Below are positions 26,760 through 36,007 of a DNA stretch of 64,000 bases, piece after piece. The stretch is from Agrobacterium tumefaciens (GTDB taxonomy: Bacteria; Pseudomonadota; Alphaproteobacteria; Rhizobiales; Rhizobiaceae), in NCBI GenBank assembly GCA_017744915.1, contig JAGIAH010000006.1, forward strand, positions 1-64,000. The letters run 5' to 3'. The number at the start of each line of letters is the position of its first letter. The first letter of the stretch is position 1. The translations under genes and the position numbers were made by a program. The notes under the pieces were generated by a model. That model worked only from the letters and a program-made list of their open reading frames with translations. It was not told the origin of the DNA and searched no databases.

Positions 26760-27521
26760 TCAAGAGGCCTCGGTCAGCGAATTATCGGCCTCGGCCGCAT
26801 TGCCCTCCCCGGTGCCTTCCTCCAGAAAGCCGAGCGAGGTGGCGCGGATCAGCCGTTCCTGATGCATGAGAAGATGTTGGCGCATGGCTTCACCGGCGCG
26901 TGCCGGATCACGGTCGGCGATGGCTTCGACGATGGCCATATGCTGTTCGAAAGACGCCCTGCCATTCGTGCCGCTGCGCCGGGCAAGCTCGCGGATCGAC
27001 TGCCATGCATCGTCCTGCCGAATGCGGTTGACGACATCGAAGATCGACAGGAAAAGCTTGTTGCCGGCGCTCTGGGCGATCTGGCGATGGAGCGAGCCAT
27101 CCCATAATTCCTTGGCGTCGGCATCCGTGCTCTGGCCGGTCTTTTGAACAAGCGCGCGCATGCGCTCCACCTCGGCCGGTTTGGCGCGCATGGCCGCAAG
27201 CTGCGCCAGCTGCGGTTCTATGCGCAGGCGCACTTCCATGATTTCCATGAAATCCGTTCCGGCGACCAGTTCCGTGACCTGGGCGGACCAATCATCCGGT
27301 TTTTCACCCACAAAGGTTCCAGCCCCCTGCCGCCGCCATATCAGGCCTTCGGCTTCCAGAACCTCCAGCGCGCGGCGGATCGACCGGCGGCCGACGTTGA
27401 AACTCTCCGCAAAGGCCCGTTCCGTCGGCAGACGCCCATCCCTGTCGAGATGATTCGTCTGAATATAGTCGCGCAACCGCGCTAAGGCGTAGTTGGAATT
27501 GTCGTTAGGGCCTGTTGCCAC
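26760..27521 (-). CDS. GntR-family (FadR/FCD) transcriptional regulator
   Basis: About 253 residues. N-terminal winged helix-turn-helix (LARLRDYIQ; RLPTERAFAESFNVGRRSI; LEAEGLIWRRQGAGTFV), then an all-helical FCD ligand domain with histidine-rich sites (DGSLHRQIAQSAGN; EQHMAIVEAI; MRQHLLMHQE). It heads the peptide/GGT operon and probably controls it. A GTG at 27521 is proposed as start because the alternative ATG at 27560 falls inside a 23-base palindrome that looks like its own operator; the ORF extends further without homology. Effector unknown, perhaps a peptide or amino acid. Confidence 0.84.
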   Translation of the reverse strand: MATGPNDNSNYALARLRDYIQTNHLDRDGRLPTERAFAESFNVGRRSIRRALEVLEAEGLIWRRQGAGTFVGEKPDDWSAQVTELVAGTDFMEIMEVRLRIEPQLAQLAAMRAKPAEVERMRALVQKTGQSTDADAKELWDGSLHRQIAQSAGNKLFLSIFDVVNRIRQDDAWQSIRELARRSGTNGRASFEQHMAIVEAIADRDPARAGEAMRQHLLMHQERLIRATSLGFLEEGTGEGNAAEADNSLTEAS

Positions 27522-27536
27522 ACCGCACCATTTGTC

Positions 27537-27559
27537 TGAACCAATCTTACATTGGTTCA
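27537..27559. promoter_or_regulatory. Operator-like palindrome before gntR
   Basis: TGAACCAAT-CTTAC-ATTGGTTCA: perfect 9-base arms with 5-base centre, ending 16 bases from the proposed GTG start of gntR. Size, symmetry and position fit an autoregulatory GntR operator that would also govern the downstream importer/GGT genes. Confidence 0.6.
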
Positions 27560-27696
27560 TTTGGTGAGAAATTTTCGCCGACGTCAAGCGCATTTTTGAG
27601 CTGCAATTTTTGACGCTCAAAATATGGGCAGACGGCGTTTTTTTGAATGTGAAGACAGGCGGCAGGGGCATGGCGCTCTCGCCTCCCTGCTCGCCC

Positions 27697-28563
27697 TCAA
27701 GAGCGGATGGAAAGCCGGATGCGCCCTGACAGATGCTCGCCGGGCGCGACGATCCTGACACCAAACGCTTCCCGCTGCGTCTCCGGCAGACCGAGCGCTC
27801 CGGCCACCATGGAAACCGGCTCAAGGCAAAGATAGCGGTCCATACGGTGGACGGCCAGATGGCTGAAAACGGGATCGGCCTCGATCAACAGCGAAAACCT
27901 GTCAAATTGGAGATGCACATTTGACCAGTCGGTGTAATGCAGCGTGTATCCTGTCGCCGCGGGAATGGCGGTGGTTTGGCGAGGGATTGCGGGCTGGCCC
28001 GTCGGCACGTTCTGCGCGTCCAGCGGATATTGCAGCCTTGCATCCGTGTGCGCGTTGCAGCCAAGTCCGGCAGCCAGATAGGGGTGCCAGCCGAGCGCCA
28101 TGGGCGCGGGCACATCCGAGAGATTGGTGATCGACAGACCAACGGTGAGGCCGCCGTCTTCAAGCAGAAAGGACTGCTCAGCGCGGAAGGGAAAAGGCCA
28201 TTCTCCATCAGCCTCATAGTGGAGTACCAGCCCAACCCGATCGGAAGCCAGATCGGAAATCTCCCACGGCCGGCGGTGCGCAGGCCCATGCATGGCATCC
28301 GGCGCAAGAGCTGGATGTGGCAGCAGGTCATGGCGGATGCCCGCATGAACGAAGGAGCCACCATAAAGCCGGTTATGATAGGGAAACAGCGGATATGCTC
28401 CGGCACGCGGCCAGTTGAACGGTTCGAAATCCTCTCCTGTTGTCGGCACCAGAATATCGCCGTGGTCCACGTGGTGCAGATGGGTCATCCTGCCGCCCCA
28501 TGCGGGGCGCAGGCGGGCCGAAAATGGCCCGCAGGCAATTGCAACCGTCTCAGGCAAAGGCAT
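27697..28563 (-). CDS. Aldose 1-epimerase family protein
   Basis: 288-residue galactose-mutarotase fold (beta-supersandwich) that interconverts anomers of free sugars or related compounds. Visible landmarks: a substrate arginine region (PYHNRLYGG), MHGPAHRRPWEI with the family histidine, LGWHPYLA with the second catalytic histidine, and a late acidic region. ATG 28563 overlaps the preceding dehydratase stop by 14 bases, so the longer frame to 28647 is rejected. Last gene of a sugar-acid importer operon, likely preparing the imported sugar or its hydrolysis product. Confidence 0.85.
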   Translation of the reverse strand: MPLPETVAIACGPFSARLRPAWGGRMTHLHHVDHGDILVPTTGEDFEPFNWPRAGAYPLFPYHNRLYGGSFVHAGIRHDLLPHPALAPDAMHGPAHRRPWEISDLASDRVGLVLHYEADGEWPFPFRAEQSFLLEDGGLTVGLSITNLSDVPAPMALGWHPYLAAGLGCNAHTDARLQYPLDAQNVPTGQPAIPRQTTAIPAATGYTLHYTDWSNVHLQFDRFSLLIEADPVFSHLAVHRMDRYLCLEPVSMVAGALGLPETQREAFGVRIVAPGEHLSGRIRLSIRS

Positions 28564-29737
28564 AGGAGCCGTCAGGCCGTTTCGGCACCCGTCTCTGCCA
28601 ATGAATGTAGCCATCCTCCTGCATGGCTTTTTCATCCATCTCGACACCCCAGCCGGGACGGTCCGGCCTCAGTTCCAGATATCCGTCCTTCGGCAGATAG
28701 GGGTCGACGACATAACGGGTTTCATCCTCGCGTTTTTCAAGATCGGTGCCGCCATAGACGTAGCATTGCCCTTTTGGCAGCCGGTATTCGAGAATACGGA
28801 AATTCTGCTGGGCAGCGGAAAAATGCACGTTGACGGCGGTGGCGAGCGGCCCCATCGGGTTATGCGGCGCGATGCTGACGAAGTGGGCTTCCGCAAGCGT
28901 GGCAATGCGGCGCATCTCCGAAATGCCGCCGACGACGCAGATATCAGGCTGGATGATATCCGCACCCTTTACCTGAAGAAGACGCAGGAACTCATTGCGA
29001 TTATACAGACTTTCCCCAGTTGCCAGCGTGCAGTTCAATCCTTGTTTCAGGTCTCCCCACATCTCGATGTTTTCCGGACGTAAAGGCTCCTCGAAGAACA
29101 ACGGATCGTAAGGGGCAAGCGCATTGCCGAGCTGGCGGGCGGCCGCGGGTTCGAAAATCTTGGCATGGGCATCGAAGGCGATATCGTAATCGGGCCGCAC
29201 GGTCTCGCGAAGCGAGCGGAAATATTCGGCCGAACTGCGCACCACCTCGCCCCAGCGATGGGCGTGGATATCGAGGCGCCATGGGCTGAGCTTGAAGGCC
29301 GTGAATCCCCAGTCCTCATTCAGACGGTCGAACTCCTCCTTCGCCGCCGGAGCGTCCGGAGCCGTGTAGACCCCGGCATAGACCTTGATACGGTCGCGCA
29401 CTTCGCCGCCCAGCAGCTTGTAGACCGGCACCCCCGCCGCCTTGGCGGCAAGGTCCCAGAGGCAATGGTCTAACGCCGAGATGGCCGAAAGGCCAAGCGC
29501 GCCGGGCGGAAAGCGGTTCTGTTGGAGAAGAAGATTGTAGAGATATTCAACCCGTGTCGGGTCCTGCCCGGCAAGAAAACCGTAGAGGTAATCCAGCACC
29601 GGCGGCAGGGCGAGATCGGGGCCGTGATTGTAACATTCGCCCCAGCCGGTCAAACCGTCATCGGTATCGAGAGCGACGATGACGCGGGGGCGGTCCTTGT
29701 CGCGGGTGACGAATACCCGCATGCGATCGATTTTCAT
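28550..29737 (-). CDS. Enolase-superfamily (mandelate racemase type) sugar-acid dehydratase
   Basis: 395 residues: N-terminal capping domain (GLTGWGECYN) and a TIM barrel. Mg ligands D189 (FDAHAK), E216 (FFEEPL) and E242 (GES); candidate catalytic histidines H191 and H292 (PHNPMGP); K149 on strand 2 (FKLSPW). The DxH plus late-barrel His pattern resembles galactonate-dehydratase-type and D-mannonate-dehydratase-type members that remove water from aldonic acids to give 2-keto-3-deoxy acids. Neighbouring lactonase and DapA-type enzyme on the divergent unit would supply and consume these. Exact sugar acid not assignable. Confidence 0.83.
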   Translation of the reverse strand: MKIDRMRVFVTRDKDRPRVIVALDTDDGLTGWGECYNHGPDLALPPVLDYLYGFLAGQDPTRVEYLYNLLLQQNRFPPGALGLSAISALDHCLWDLAAKAAGVPVYKLLGGEVRDRIKVYAGVYTAPDAPAAKEEFDRLNEDWGFTAFKLSPWRLDIHAHRWGEVVRSSAEYFRSLRETVRPDYDIAFDAHAKIFEPAAARQLGNALAPYDPLFFEEPLRPENIEMWGDLKQGLNCTLATGESLYNRNEFLRLLQVKGADIIQPDICVVGGISEMRRIATLAEAHFVSIAPHNPMGPLATAVNVHFSAAQQNFRILEYRLPKGQCYVYGGTDLEKREDETRYVVDPYLPKDGYLELRPDRPGWGVEMDEKAMQEDGYIHWQRRVPKRPDGSYAFA

Positions 29738-29781
29738 GCTTCAGTCTTCCTCGTGAATTGCAGGATGCAACGGCCGCGACG

Positions 29782-31518
29782 TTATCGGGCCGCAACCCCG
29801 TTCTTGATCTCGGATGGCTCGACATAGCGGAACCTTCGGGTGCGATCCCGGTCGCGTGGGTCAGGGCGCGGAATGGCGGAAAGAAGCGCCTGCGTATAAG
29901 GGTGATCCGGCGCGTTGCAGACCTTTTCGGCATCTCCCACTTCCACCAGCTTGCCGCGATACATCACCCCGACGCGGTCGCACATGTAGCGGATGACGCC
30001 GATGTCGTGGCTGATGAAGATGTAAGCGAGGCCAAGCTCGTCCTGCAGCCGCATCAGCAGATCCAGCACCTGGAACCGCACAGAGACGTCGAGCGCCGAG
30101 GTCGCCTCATCCGCCACGATGATACGCGGCTTCAGGGTAATGGCACGGGCGATGCCGATGCGCTGGCGCTGGCCGCCGGAAAAGGCGTGCGGGTAACGTT
30201 CACGCCCGGTCGGATCCAGCCCCACCTGCTCCATCAGGGCGCAGACACGTTCATCCAGTTCCCTGCCCCTGGCAATGCCGTTGACCAGCAACGGTTCGCC
30301 GATGACCTGCGCCACCGTCATGCGCGGATTGAGTGAGCCGAACGGGTCCTGGAAGACCATGCGCAATTCGCGTCGTGCGGCTTTCAGCTCGGCACCTTCG
30401 ATTTTGGCCAGATCAACCACGCTGCCATCCGCCCGGCGATAGAGCATCGCGCCGCCGGTCGGATCGTAGAGACGCATGATGGAGCGGCCCATCGTGGTCT
30501 TGCCGGAACCGCTTTCGCCGACGATGCCGAGCGTCTCGCCGGGCAGCAGCTTGATCGAGACGCCATCCAGCGCCTTCATCTCGCCGAAATGCATGGAAAG
30601 GTCGTTCACTTCGAGCACAGGCGCTGCCGCAAGATCGAGCGGAGGCCGCGCAAGCCGGATTTCCGCCTTCTGCTCCAGCTTCAGCACGGAGCCGATCAAC
30701 ATGCGGGTATAGGGGTCCTGCGGGCTGTGGAATATCTCATCGACGGTGCCATATTCCTTGGCGACGCCGTGATGCATGACCAGCACGTCATCGGCAATCT
30801 GCGCCACCACTCCCATATCGTGGGTGATGAACAGCACGGCCATGCCATGCGCCTTTTGCAGCCGCGATATCAGGTCAAGGATTTCGGCCTGTGTCGTCAC
30901 ATCAAGCGCCGTCGTCGGTTCGTCGGCGATCAACAGTTGCGGTTTGCAGGCGAGCGCCATGGCGATCATGGCGCGCTGGCGCATGCCGCCGGAATACTGG
31001 AAGGCATAACGATCCAGTGCCTTTTCAGGATTGGGGATTTCCACCTGCCGCAACAGCTCGATGGCCTCGGCCCGCGCCTGTGCCTTGCTCATCTTCAGAT
31101 GCAGGCGCAGGACCTCGGTGATCTGGTCACCGACCGTGTGCACGGGTGAAAGCGACGACATCGGCTCCTGAAAGATCATCGCGATGTGAGCGCCGCGCAC
31201 CGAGCGGATGGCCCGGCTGCGCGGATCGAGCTTTGCCAGATCCAAAGAGGTGCCGTCGGCGCGATTGAGGATGATCGACCCGGACGCGATGCGGCCGGGG
31301 CTGTCGATGATCTGCAGGATGGAGCGGGCGGTGACGGATTTGCCCGAGCCGCTTTCGCCGACAACGCAGAGCGTCTTGCCGGGATCGATGGAAAAGGACA
31401 GATCGTTGACCGCCCGGAAAACGCCGTTCCTCACCGGAAATTCGGTGACCAGATTGCGCACTTCGAGCAGCGGCTTGGCTGGCTTCATGGAGAGAATATC
31501 GCTCATCCGGGGCCTCAT
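29782..31518 (-). CDS. Dual-domain peptide-type ABC ATPase for a sugar-acid or oligosaccharide importer
   Basis: 578 residues, two ATPase modules. Module 1: [36 protein letters not shown]. Module 2: [37 protein letters not shown]-terminal peptide-importer motif [19 protein letters not shown] 31518 makes an ATGA overlap with the permease; MSDILS at 31506 is an alternative. The dehydratase gene follows after 44 bases. Peptide-type importers in rhizobia also carry sugars (AgpA galactosides, AccA agrocinopines), which suits this context. Confidence 0.86.
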   Translation of the reverse strand: MRPRMSDILSMKPAKPLLEVRNLVTEFPVRNGVFRAVNDLSFSIDPGKTLCVVGESGSGKSVTARSILQIIDSPGRIASGSIILNRADGTSLDLAKLDPRSRAIRSVRGAHIAMIFQEPMSSLSPVHTVGDQITEVLRLHLKMSKAQARAEAIELLRQVEIPNPEKALDRYAFQYSGGMRQRAMIAMALACKPQLLIADEPTTALDVTTQAEILDLISRLQKAHGMAVLFITHDMGVVAQIADDVLVMHHGVAKEYGTVDEIFHSPQDPYTRMLIGSVLKLEQKAEIRLARPPLDLAAAPVLEVNDLSMHFGEMKALDGVSIKLLPGETLGIVGESGSGKTTMGRSIMRLYDPTGGAMLYRRADGSVVDLAKIEGAELKAARRELRMVFQDPFGSLNPRMTVAQVIGEPLLVNGIARGRELDERVCALMEQVGLDPTGRERYPHAFSGGQRQRIGIARAITLKPRIIVADEATSALDVSVRFQVLDLLMRLQDELGLAYIFISHDIGVIRYMCDRVGVMYRGKLVEVGDAEKVCNAPDHPYTQALLSAIPRPDPRDRDRTRRFRYVEPSEIKNGVAAR

Positions 31519-32639
31519 TTGTTATAGGGGTCGGCTGCATCACGCAGGCCGTCACCGAGCAGATTGAGCGCCATGACGGCAATGACGACCGCCACACCGG
31601 GCAGGAACAGCCAGGGTGCGGTTGCGATCGAGCGGATATTCTGCGCCTCGCGAAGCAGCACGCCCCAGGAGATGGTGGGGGGCTGAAGGCCGAGGCCGAG
31701 GAAGGACAGCGAGGTTTCCGCAAGGATCATCGCCGGAACCGCAAGCGTGACCGAGGCGATGATGTGGCTGGAAAAACTCGGCAGCATATGGCGGAAGATG
31801 ATGCGCCCTTCCGGCACACCATCCAGCCGGGCCGCCGCCACGAACTCTTCGGTTCTGAGCGACAGGAACCGGCCGCGCACGACGCGGGCAAGCTGCGCCC
31901 AGCCGGTCAGGGACAGGATGATGGTGATCATCATATATTGCAGCGTGGCAGGCCAGCCCTGCGGCAGCGCGGCGGCCAGCGCCAGCCAGATGGGAATAGT
32001 GGGCAGCGAGAGTACGAAGTCGATCACACGCTGCATGACGAAATCGATGCGGCCGCCGTAATAACCGGAGATACCGCCCAGAACGACGCCGAGCAGCAGC
32101 GAGAAAAACACGCCGACAAGACCGATAGACAGGGAAACCTGCGCACCCTGCACCACGCGGCTGAAGACATCGCGCCCGAGGCGATCCGCGCCGAAGAGGA
32201 AGAGCGGACGCGTTTTATCGGTGGAGGCCAGCAGATGGATATCCGTGGTGAAGAGGCCGAACACGGAATATTCGTAACCACGACCGAAAAGCTGGACCGG
32301 GATTTTCTTCGCCGTATCCTCGACGAAGACTGCGGCGAGTGTTTCAGGATCGCGGGTCAGCTTCAGCGGATAATAATGCAGCCCGAGCGAGAAACCCTCG
32401 GTCGTATCGATGAAATGGACACGCTGCGGCGGATGGAAAGTGGCGCGGGCATTCTGCAGCACCGGATCGTTGATGGCGAAGAAACCGGGCACCAGCGCAA
32501 CGATATACATGGCGATGGTGATGAACAGGGCGGCCATGGCCAGCTTGTGGCGCTTGAATGCCCACCAGATAAGCTGCCACTGCGAGGCGACGGCGGCGCG
32601 GTCCTGCCGGGCATTGGTGGTGATGGTGATATCGCTCAT
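31515..32639 (-). CDS. Peptide-type ABC permease (DppC class) with enlarged periplasmic loop
   Basis: 374 residues, longer than the usual 280-300. The excess lies between helix 1 (LAMAALFITIAMYIVALVPGF) and helix 2: about 100 residues (FHPPQRVHFIDTTEGFS to LFLFGADRLGRD) predicted outside the membrane. The rest is canonical, with DRLGRDVFSRVV, EAA loop (VAAARLDGVPEGRIIFRHMLP) and GDGLRDAADP. ATG 32639 with GGGAGGG upstream. The insert resembles that of YejE-like permeases and may contact the large binding protein. Confidence 0.86.
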   Translation of the reverse strand: MSDITITTNARQDRAAVASQWQLIWWAFKRHKLAMAALFITIAMYIVALVPGFFAINDPVLQNARATFHPPQRVHFIDTTEGFSLGLHYYPLKLTRDPETLAAVFVEDTAKKIPVQLFGRGYEYSVFGLFTTDIHLLASTDKTRPLFLFGADRLGRDVFSRVVQGAQVSLSIGLVGVFFSLLLGVVLGGISGYYGGRIDFVMQRVIDFVLSLPTIPIWLALAAALPQGWPATLQYMMITIILSLTGWAQLARVVRGRFLSLRTEEFVAAARLDGVPEGRIIFRHMLPSFSSHIIASVTLAVPAMILAETSLSFLGLGLQPPTISWGVLLREAQNIRSIATAPWLFLPGVAVVIAVMALNLLGDGLRDAADPYNK

Positions 32640-32649
32640 GGCGCCCTCC

Positions 32650-33636
32650 CTATTCGAGCCGGATGCGCGGGTCGACCAGCGCAAGCAGGATGTCGCTGAT
32701 CAGCGAACCGATCAGCGTCAACGCGCAGATCAACAGCACGAAAGCGCCGGCGAGATACATGTCCTGCGCCATCAGCGACTGCAGGAGCAGCGGCGCGGCC
32801 GTCGGCAGATTGAGCACGATGGCGACGACCACCGAGCCCGAAATAAGGTTGGGCAACAGCCACGCAATGGTGGAAATGAATGGGTTGAGCGCAATTCTCA
32901 GAGGGTATTTCGTCAGCAGCTTGAACTCGGACAAGCCCTTCGCCCGTGCAGTCGTCACATAGGGCTTGGGCAATTCGTCCAGCATGTTGGCGCGCATGAC
33001 GCGGATAAGGCTTGCGGTGGAGGACACGGCAAGGATCGCGACCGGCAGCCAGATATGGGCCATCAGGTCCATCATCTTGGCGATGCTCCAGGACGCGGTC
33101 TCATATTCCGCCGAAAACAGGCCGCCGACATCGGCTCCGAACTCCACCGCCGCGACATACATCAGCACCAGCGCCAGCAGGAACGAGGGTATGGAGAGGC
33201 CGAAGAAGGAAAAGGCGGTGAAGAGATAATCGCCGATCGAATATTTGCGCACGGCGGAAAAGACGCCGATCGGAAGCGCGATGGCCCATGTTGCAAGAAG
33301 GCTGGCGACGGCCAGAACCAGCGTCAGTGCCATGCGTTCCCAGATGAGGCCTGAAACCGGCTGCTGCCATTCGAACGAAATGCCGAAATCACCTCGGCTG
33401 ATGATGCCCCATATCCATTTCAGATATTGCACGATCATCGGGTCATCGAGGCCGAAGCGTTCACGCAATTGCGCCGCCGTGTTGTGGTCGATGACCTCGT
33501 TGGAGGCGGCAAGCGTTGCGATGTAAGTCGTCACATAGTCGCCGGGCGGCAGCTGGATGAGGACAAAGGCAAGGAAACTGACGGCAAACAGGGACGGTAT
33601 CATCCACAGCAGGCGTTTTACGATAAAAAGCAGCAT
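32650..33636 (-). CDS. Peptide-type ABC permease (DppB class)
   Basis: 328 residues; starts MLLFIVKRLLWMIPSLFAV, with LPPGDYVTTYIA, GDFGISFEWQQPV, EAA loop (VTTARAKGLSEFKLLTKYPLRIA) and LVDPRIRLE at the end. It partners the enlarged DppC-class permease 10 bases downstream. The start at 33636 begins the homology; upstream frame to 33681 has no support. Confidence 0.86.
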   Translation of the reverse strand: MLLFIVKRLLWMIPSLFAVSFLAFVLIQLPPGDYVTTYIATLAASNEVIDHNTAAQLRERFGLDDPMIVQYLKWIWGIISRGDFGISFEWQQPVSGLIWERMALTLVLAVASLLATWAIALPIGVFSAVRKYSIGDYLFTAFSFFGLSIPSFLLALVLMYVAAVEFGADVGGLFSAEYETASWSIAKMMDLMAHIWLPVAILAVSSTASLIRVMRANMLDELPKPYVTTARAKGLSEFKLLTKYPLRIALNPFISTIAWLLPNLISGSVVVAIVLNLPTAAPLLLQSLMAQDMYLAGAFVLLICALTLIGSLISDILLALVDPRIRLE

Positions 33637-33757
33637 GTCGCTCTCGCAATCACATTGGGCCGCAAGCACCGCCTTCCCCAAGAAAAACGGCTCGTGACCG
33701 GTCGAAACAACCTGAGAGGCGTCGCCGCGTTAAGGCAGCGACGCCCATGTGGCGATG

Positions 33758-35707
33758 TCAGCTTGTGAAGGTGAACTGTTGCGGCAGCGCCGGGCCGGGA
33801 TTGGGCCAGGTCCAGCTGTCGGGTTCCGTTTCCGGCACATTACGCAGATTATTGCGGATGATGCCAAAGCCGCCCACAGCAAGGCAGAGGCCGATCGTCT
33901 CGAACTCTTCCGCCGCGATGTCGAATATCTGCTTCATCTTCTCGCCGCGCTTGGCAAGGTCGGCCGTCGAGCGCGCCTCGTCAAACAGCTTGAAGCGCTT
34001 CTTCTGGCTTTCCGGCGGCTCTTCGCCCTTCTGGCCATTCGAGGTGTACCAGAGCGCCCACGGAATGGCGTAACGCGATCCCTGCGGATGGAAAGCGAAG
34101 AAATCGCGCGGGTCGAGCATCGGATCGAGACCACCGGGGCCGGGCCAGACCGCCGCATCATGGGCGTTGTCATCGCCGCGTGTGTAGTACAGCGCGCGTT
34201 CGATGGTGTTGACCTTGATATCGACGCCGATCTGCGCCCACTGCGCCTTCACCAGTTCCAGCGCATCGACCAGATCGGGATAGAGCGTCGGGATGACGTC
34301 GATCGAGAAGAAGACCGGCTGGCCGTCAGGCCGCAACCGCATGCCGTTGCCGTTTTTCTTGTCGTAACCGGCCTTGTCGAGCAGATCATTCGCCTTGTCA
34401 GCATCGTATTCGGTGAACTGGCGCGCCAGCTTTTCATTATACCAGGGGTGTGTCGGGCGTGGCCCGGCCTGATATCCCTCGCTCTGGCCGAAATAGACGA
34501 TGTCGATGATTTCCTGCCGGTTGAGCGCGATGGACAGCGCCTGACGGAAGGACTTGTCGGCGAACATCTTGCGCATTGCCGGATCTTTGTGGGTGATGTT
34601 CAGATAGATCTGGCACTGCTGCGCGGCGGATGGCACCAGCGTCAGCAGGCGGTAGTCACCCTTTTTCATGTTCTGCGACAGGGTGGGCTTGTTGGCGAGA
34701 ACGCTGATATGGCGCTCCTGAATGTCGATCTTGCCGGAAATGACGTTCAGCATCAGCGATTCCACATCCTGCGAAATGCCGAAATTGATTTCATCGATAT
34801 AGGGCAGCTGGTTGCCTTCGGTATCGACCTGCCAGAAATACGGGTTGCGGGTCATGACCACGCGGGTCGCGCCGCCGGAATAGGGTTCCTTCACAACCCA
34901 CGGATCAAGCGTCGGCTTGTCGACATTCGACCAGCGGGACGGAATTTCGATATCGCCGCATTTGGCCCGGAACAGTTCCGTCCAGCTGGAGACGCCAGCC
35001 GCCTTCACATCGGCATCGAGCGTCGTGTTGTATTTCGGCAGGAACTTGCTGCAATAATGCTTGGGAAACAGCGTCGGATGCTGGCCGAGCGGGGTGGCGA
35101 GGTTTTCGAGATAAAGCGCATTCGGCGCCGCGAATTTGAACTTCACCGTGAAATCATCGACCTTTTCGACATCGACGGCCTTGCCGGCCACGGAAAGCTG
35201 CGCCGGAGTGGCGCTGTAAAGCTCCTTGTTCTTGATGCAGTCCTCGATGGCGAACACCACGTCATCTGCGGTGAAAGGATGGCCGTCCGACCATTTTGCG
35301 CCCTGCAACAGATGGAAGGTGAACTGCGAAGCGTCGTCGCTGACCTCCCATTTCACCGCAAGGTTCGGCAGGACCTCGGTGAAGTCCATGTTCCAGCGGA
35401 CGAGCCCCTGATTGCCGACCATGCGCAGGATGCCGTTATGGTCGGACGAACCGCGCAGGCCACGGCGCAACGTGCCGCCATAGGTGCCGACTTTCTCGTG
35501 CGGTGTCACCACCATCGGATTTTTCGGCAGACGCTCGGCCAAGGGCGGCAATTTGCCATCCTTCACCAGCGCTTCAAGTGCCGGCGCTTGTTTGCCGGTG
35601 GCAGCCCTGGCCGAGGTCCCGATGACGGAAAGGGCGGCGACGCCCCCAAGCCCCGCCATGAAGGTTCGGCGCGTCACGCCCAGTGAAAATGCATCGCCAT
35701 CGCGCAT
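33758..35707 (-). CDS. Large family-5 ABC binding protein with Tat signal
   Basis: 649 residues, larger than dipeptide-binding proteins (about 500-540) and closer to rhizobial sugar-binding members such as AgpA/MelB. A twin-arginine signal TRRTFMAGLGG ends near ARA; the SBP_bac_5 core has GTYGGTLRRGL, KWSDGHPFTADDVVFA, FRQALSIALNRQEI and AMRKMF. ATG 35707 with GGGAGG. First gene of the minus-strand operon, opposite the divergent regulator. Oligosaccharide or sugar-acid conjugate is the likely cargo by context; peptides remain possible. Confidence 0.85.
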   Translation of the reverse strand: MRDGDAFSLGVTRRTFMAGLGGVAALSVIGTSARAATGKQAPALEALVKDGKLPPLAERLPKNPMVVTPHEKVGTYGGTLRRGLRGSSDHNGILRMVGNQGLVRWNMDFTEVLPNLAVKWEVSDDASQFTFHLLQGAKWSDGHPFTADDVVFAIEDCIKNKELYSATPAQLSVAGKAVDVEKVDDFTVKFKFAAPNALYLENLATPLGQHPTLFPKHYCSKFLPKYNTTLDADVKAAGVSSWTELFRAKCGDIEIPSRWSNVDKPTLDPWVVKEPYSGGATRVVMTRNPYFWQVDTEGNQLPYIDEINFGISQDVESLMLNVISGKIDIQERHISVLANKPTLSQNMKKGDYRLLTLVPSAAQQCQIYLNITHKDPAMRKMFADKSFRQALSIALNRQEIIDIVYFGQSEGYQAGPRPTHPWYNEKLARQFTEYDADKANDLLDKAGYDKKNGNGMRLRPDGQPVFFSIDVIPTLYPDLVDALELVKAQWAQIGVDIKVNTIERALYYTRGDDNAHDAAVWPGPGGLDPMLDPRDFFAFHPQGSRYAIPWALWYTSNGQKGEEPPESQKKRFKLFDEARSTADLAKRGEKMKQIFDIAAEEFETIGLCLAVGGFGIIRNNLRNVPETEPDSWTWPNPGPALPQQFTFTS

Positions 35708-35841
35708 CGATTATCCTCCCAAAAAATCACCGGCAGCGAGACGGCTTTCACCGTACCGCAACGGCCCTCCCGGCCAGCCAGCACACCGATCCTCCATCGG
35801 CAGGGGCAGACCATATGGGCGTTTTCAGATGATTACAAGTA

Positions 35842-35870
35842 TTGACAGATTTTTACATATTTTTTATTCG
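35842..35870 (+). promoter_or_regulatory. Likely promoter of the FadR-type regulator operon
   Basis: TTGACA at 35842-35847, 17-base AT-rich spacer, TATTCG at 35865-35870, upstream of the regulator start at 36008. The -35 box matches consensus exactly, the -10 box only in part. The 300-base divergent gap (35708-36007) contains no gene; I found no clear long palindrome for the FadR-type regulator. Confidence 0.4.
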
Positions 35871-36007
35871 TAGACCGGTTTCCAGGATCAGGATTGAAGA
35901 AAAAATCGGCACGACGGCGCCTCGCTCACAAAAATCCCGGTATTTCTGTTGCGATTGAAATGCAGGAAATCCATTAACTTCAGCGATTTGCAACGGAAGG
36001 GCTGCTG

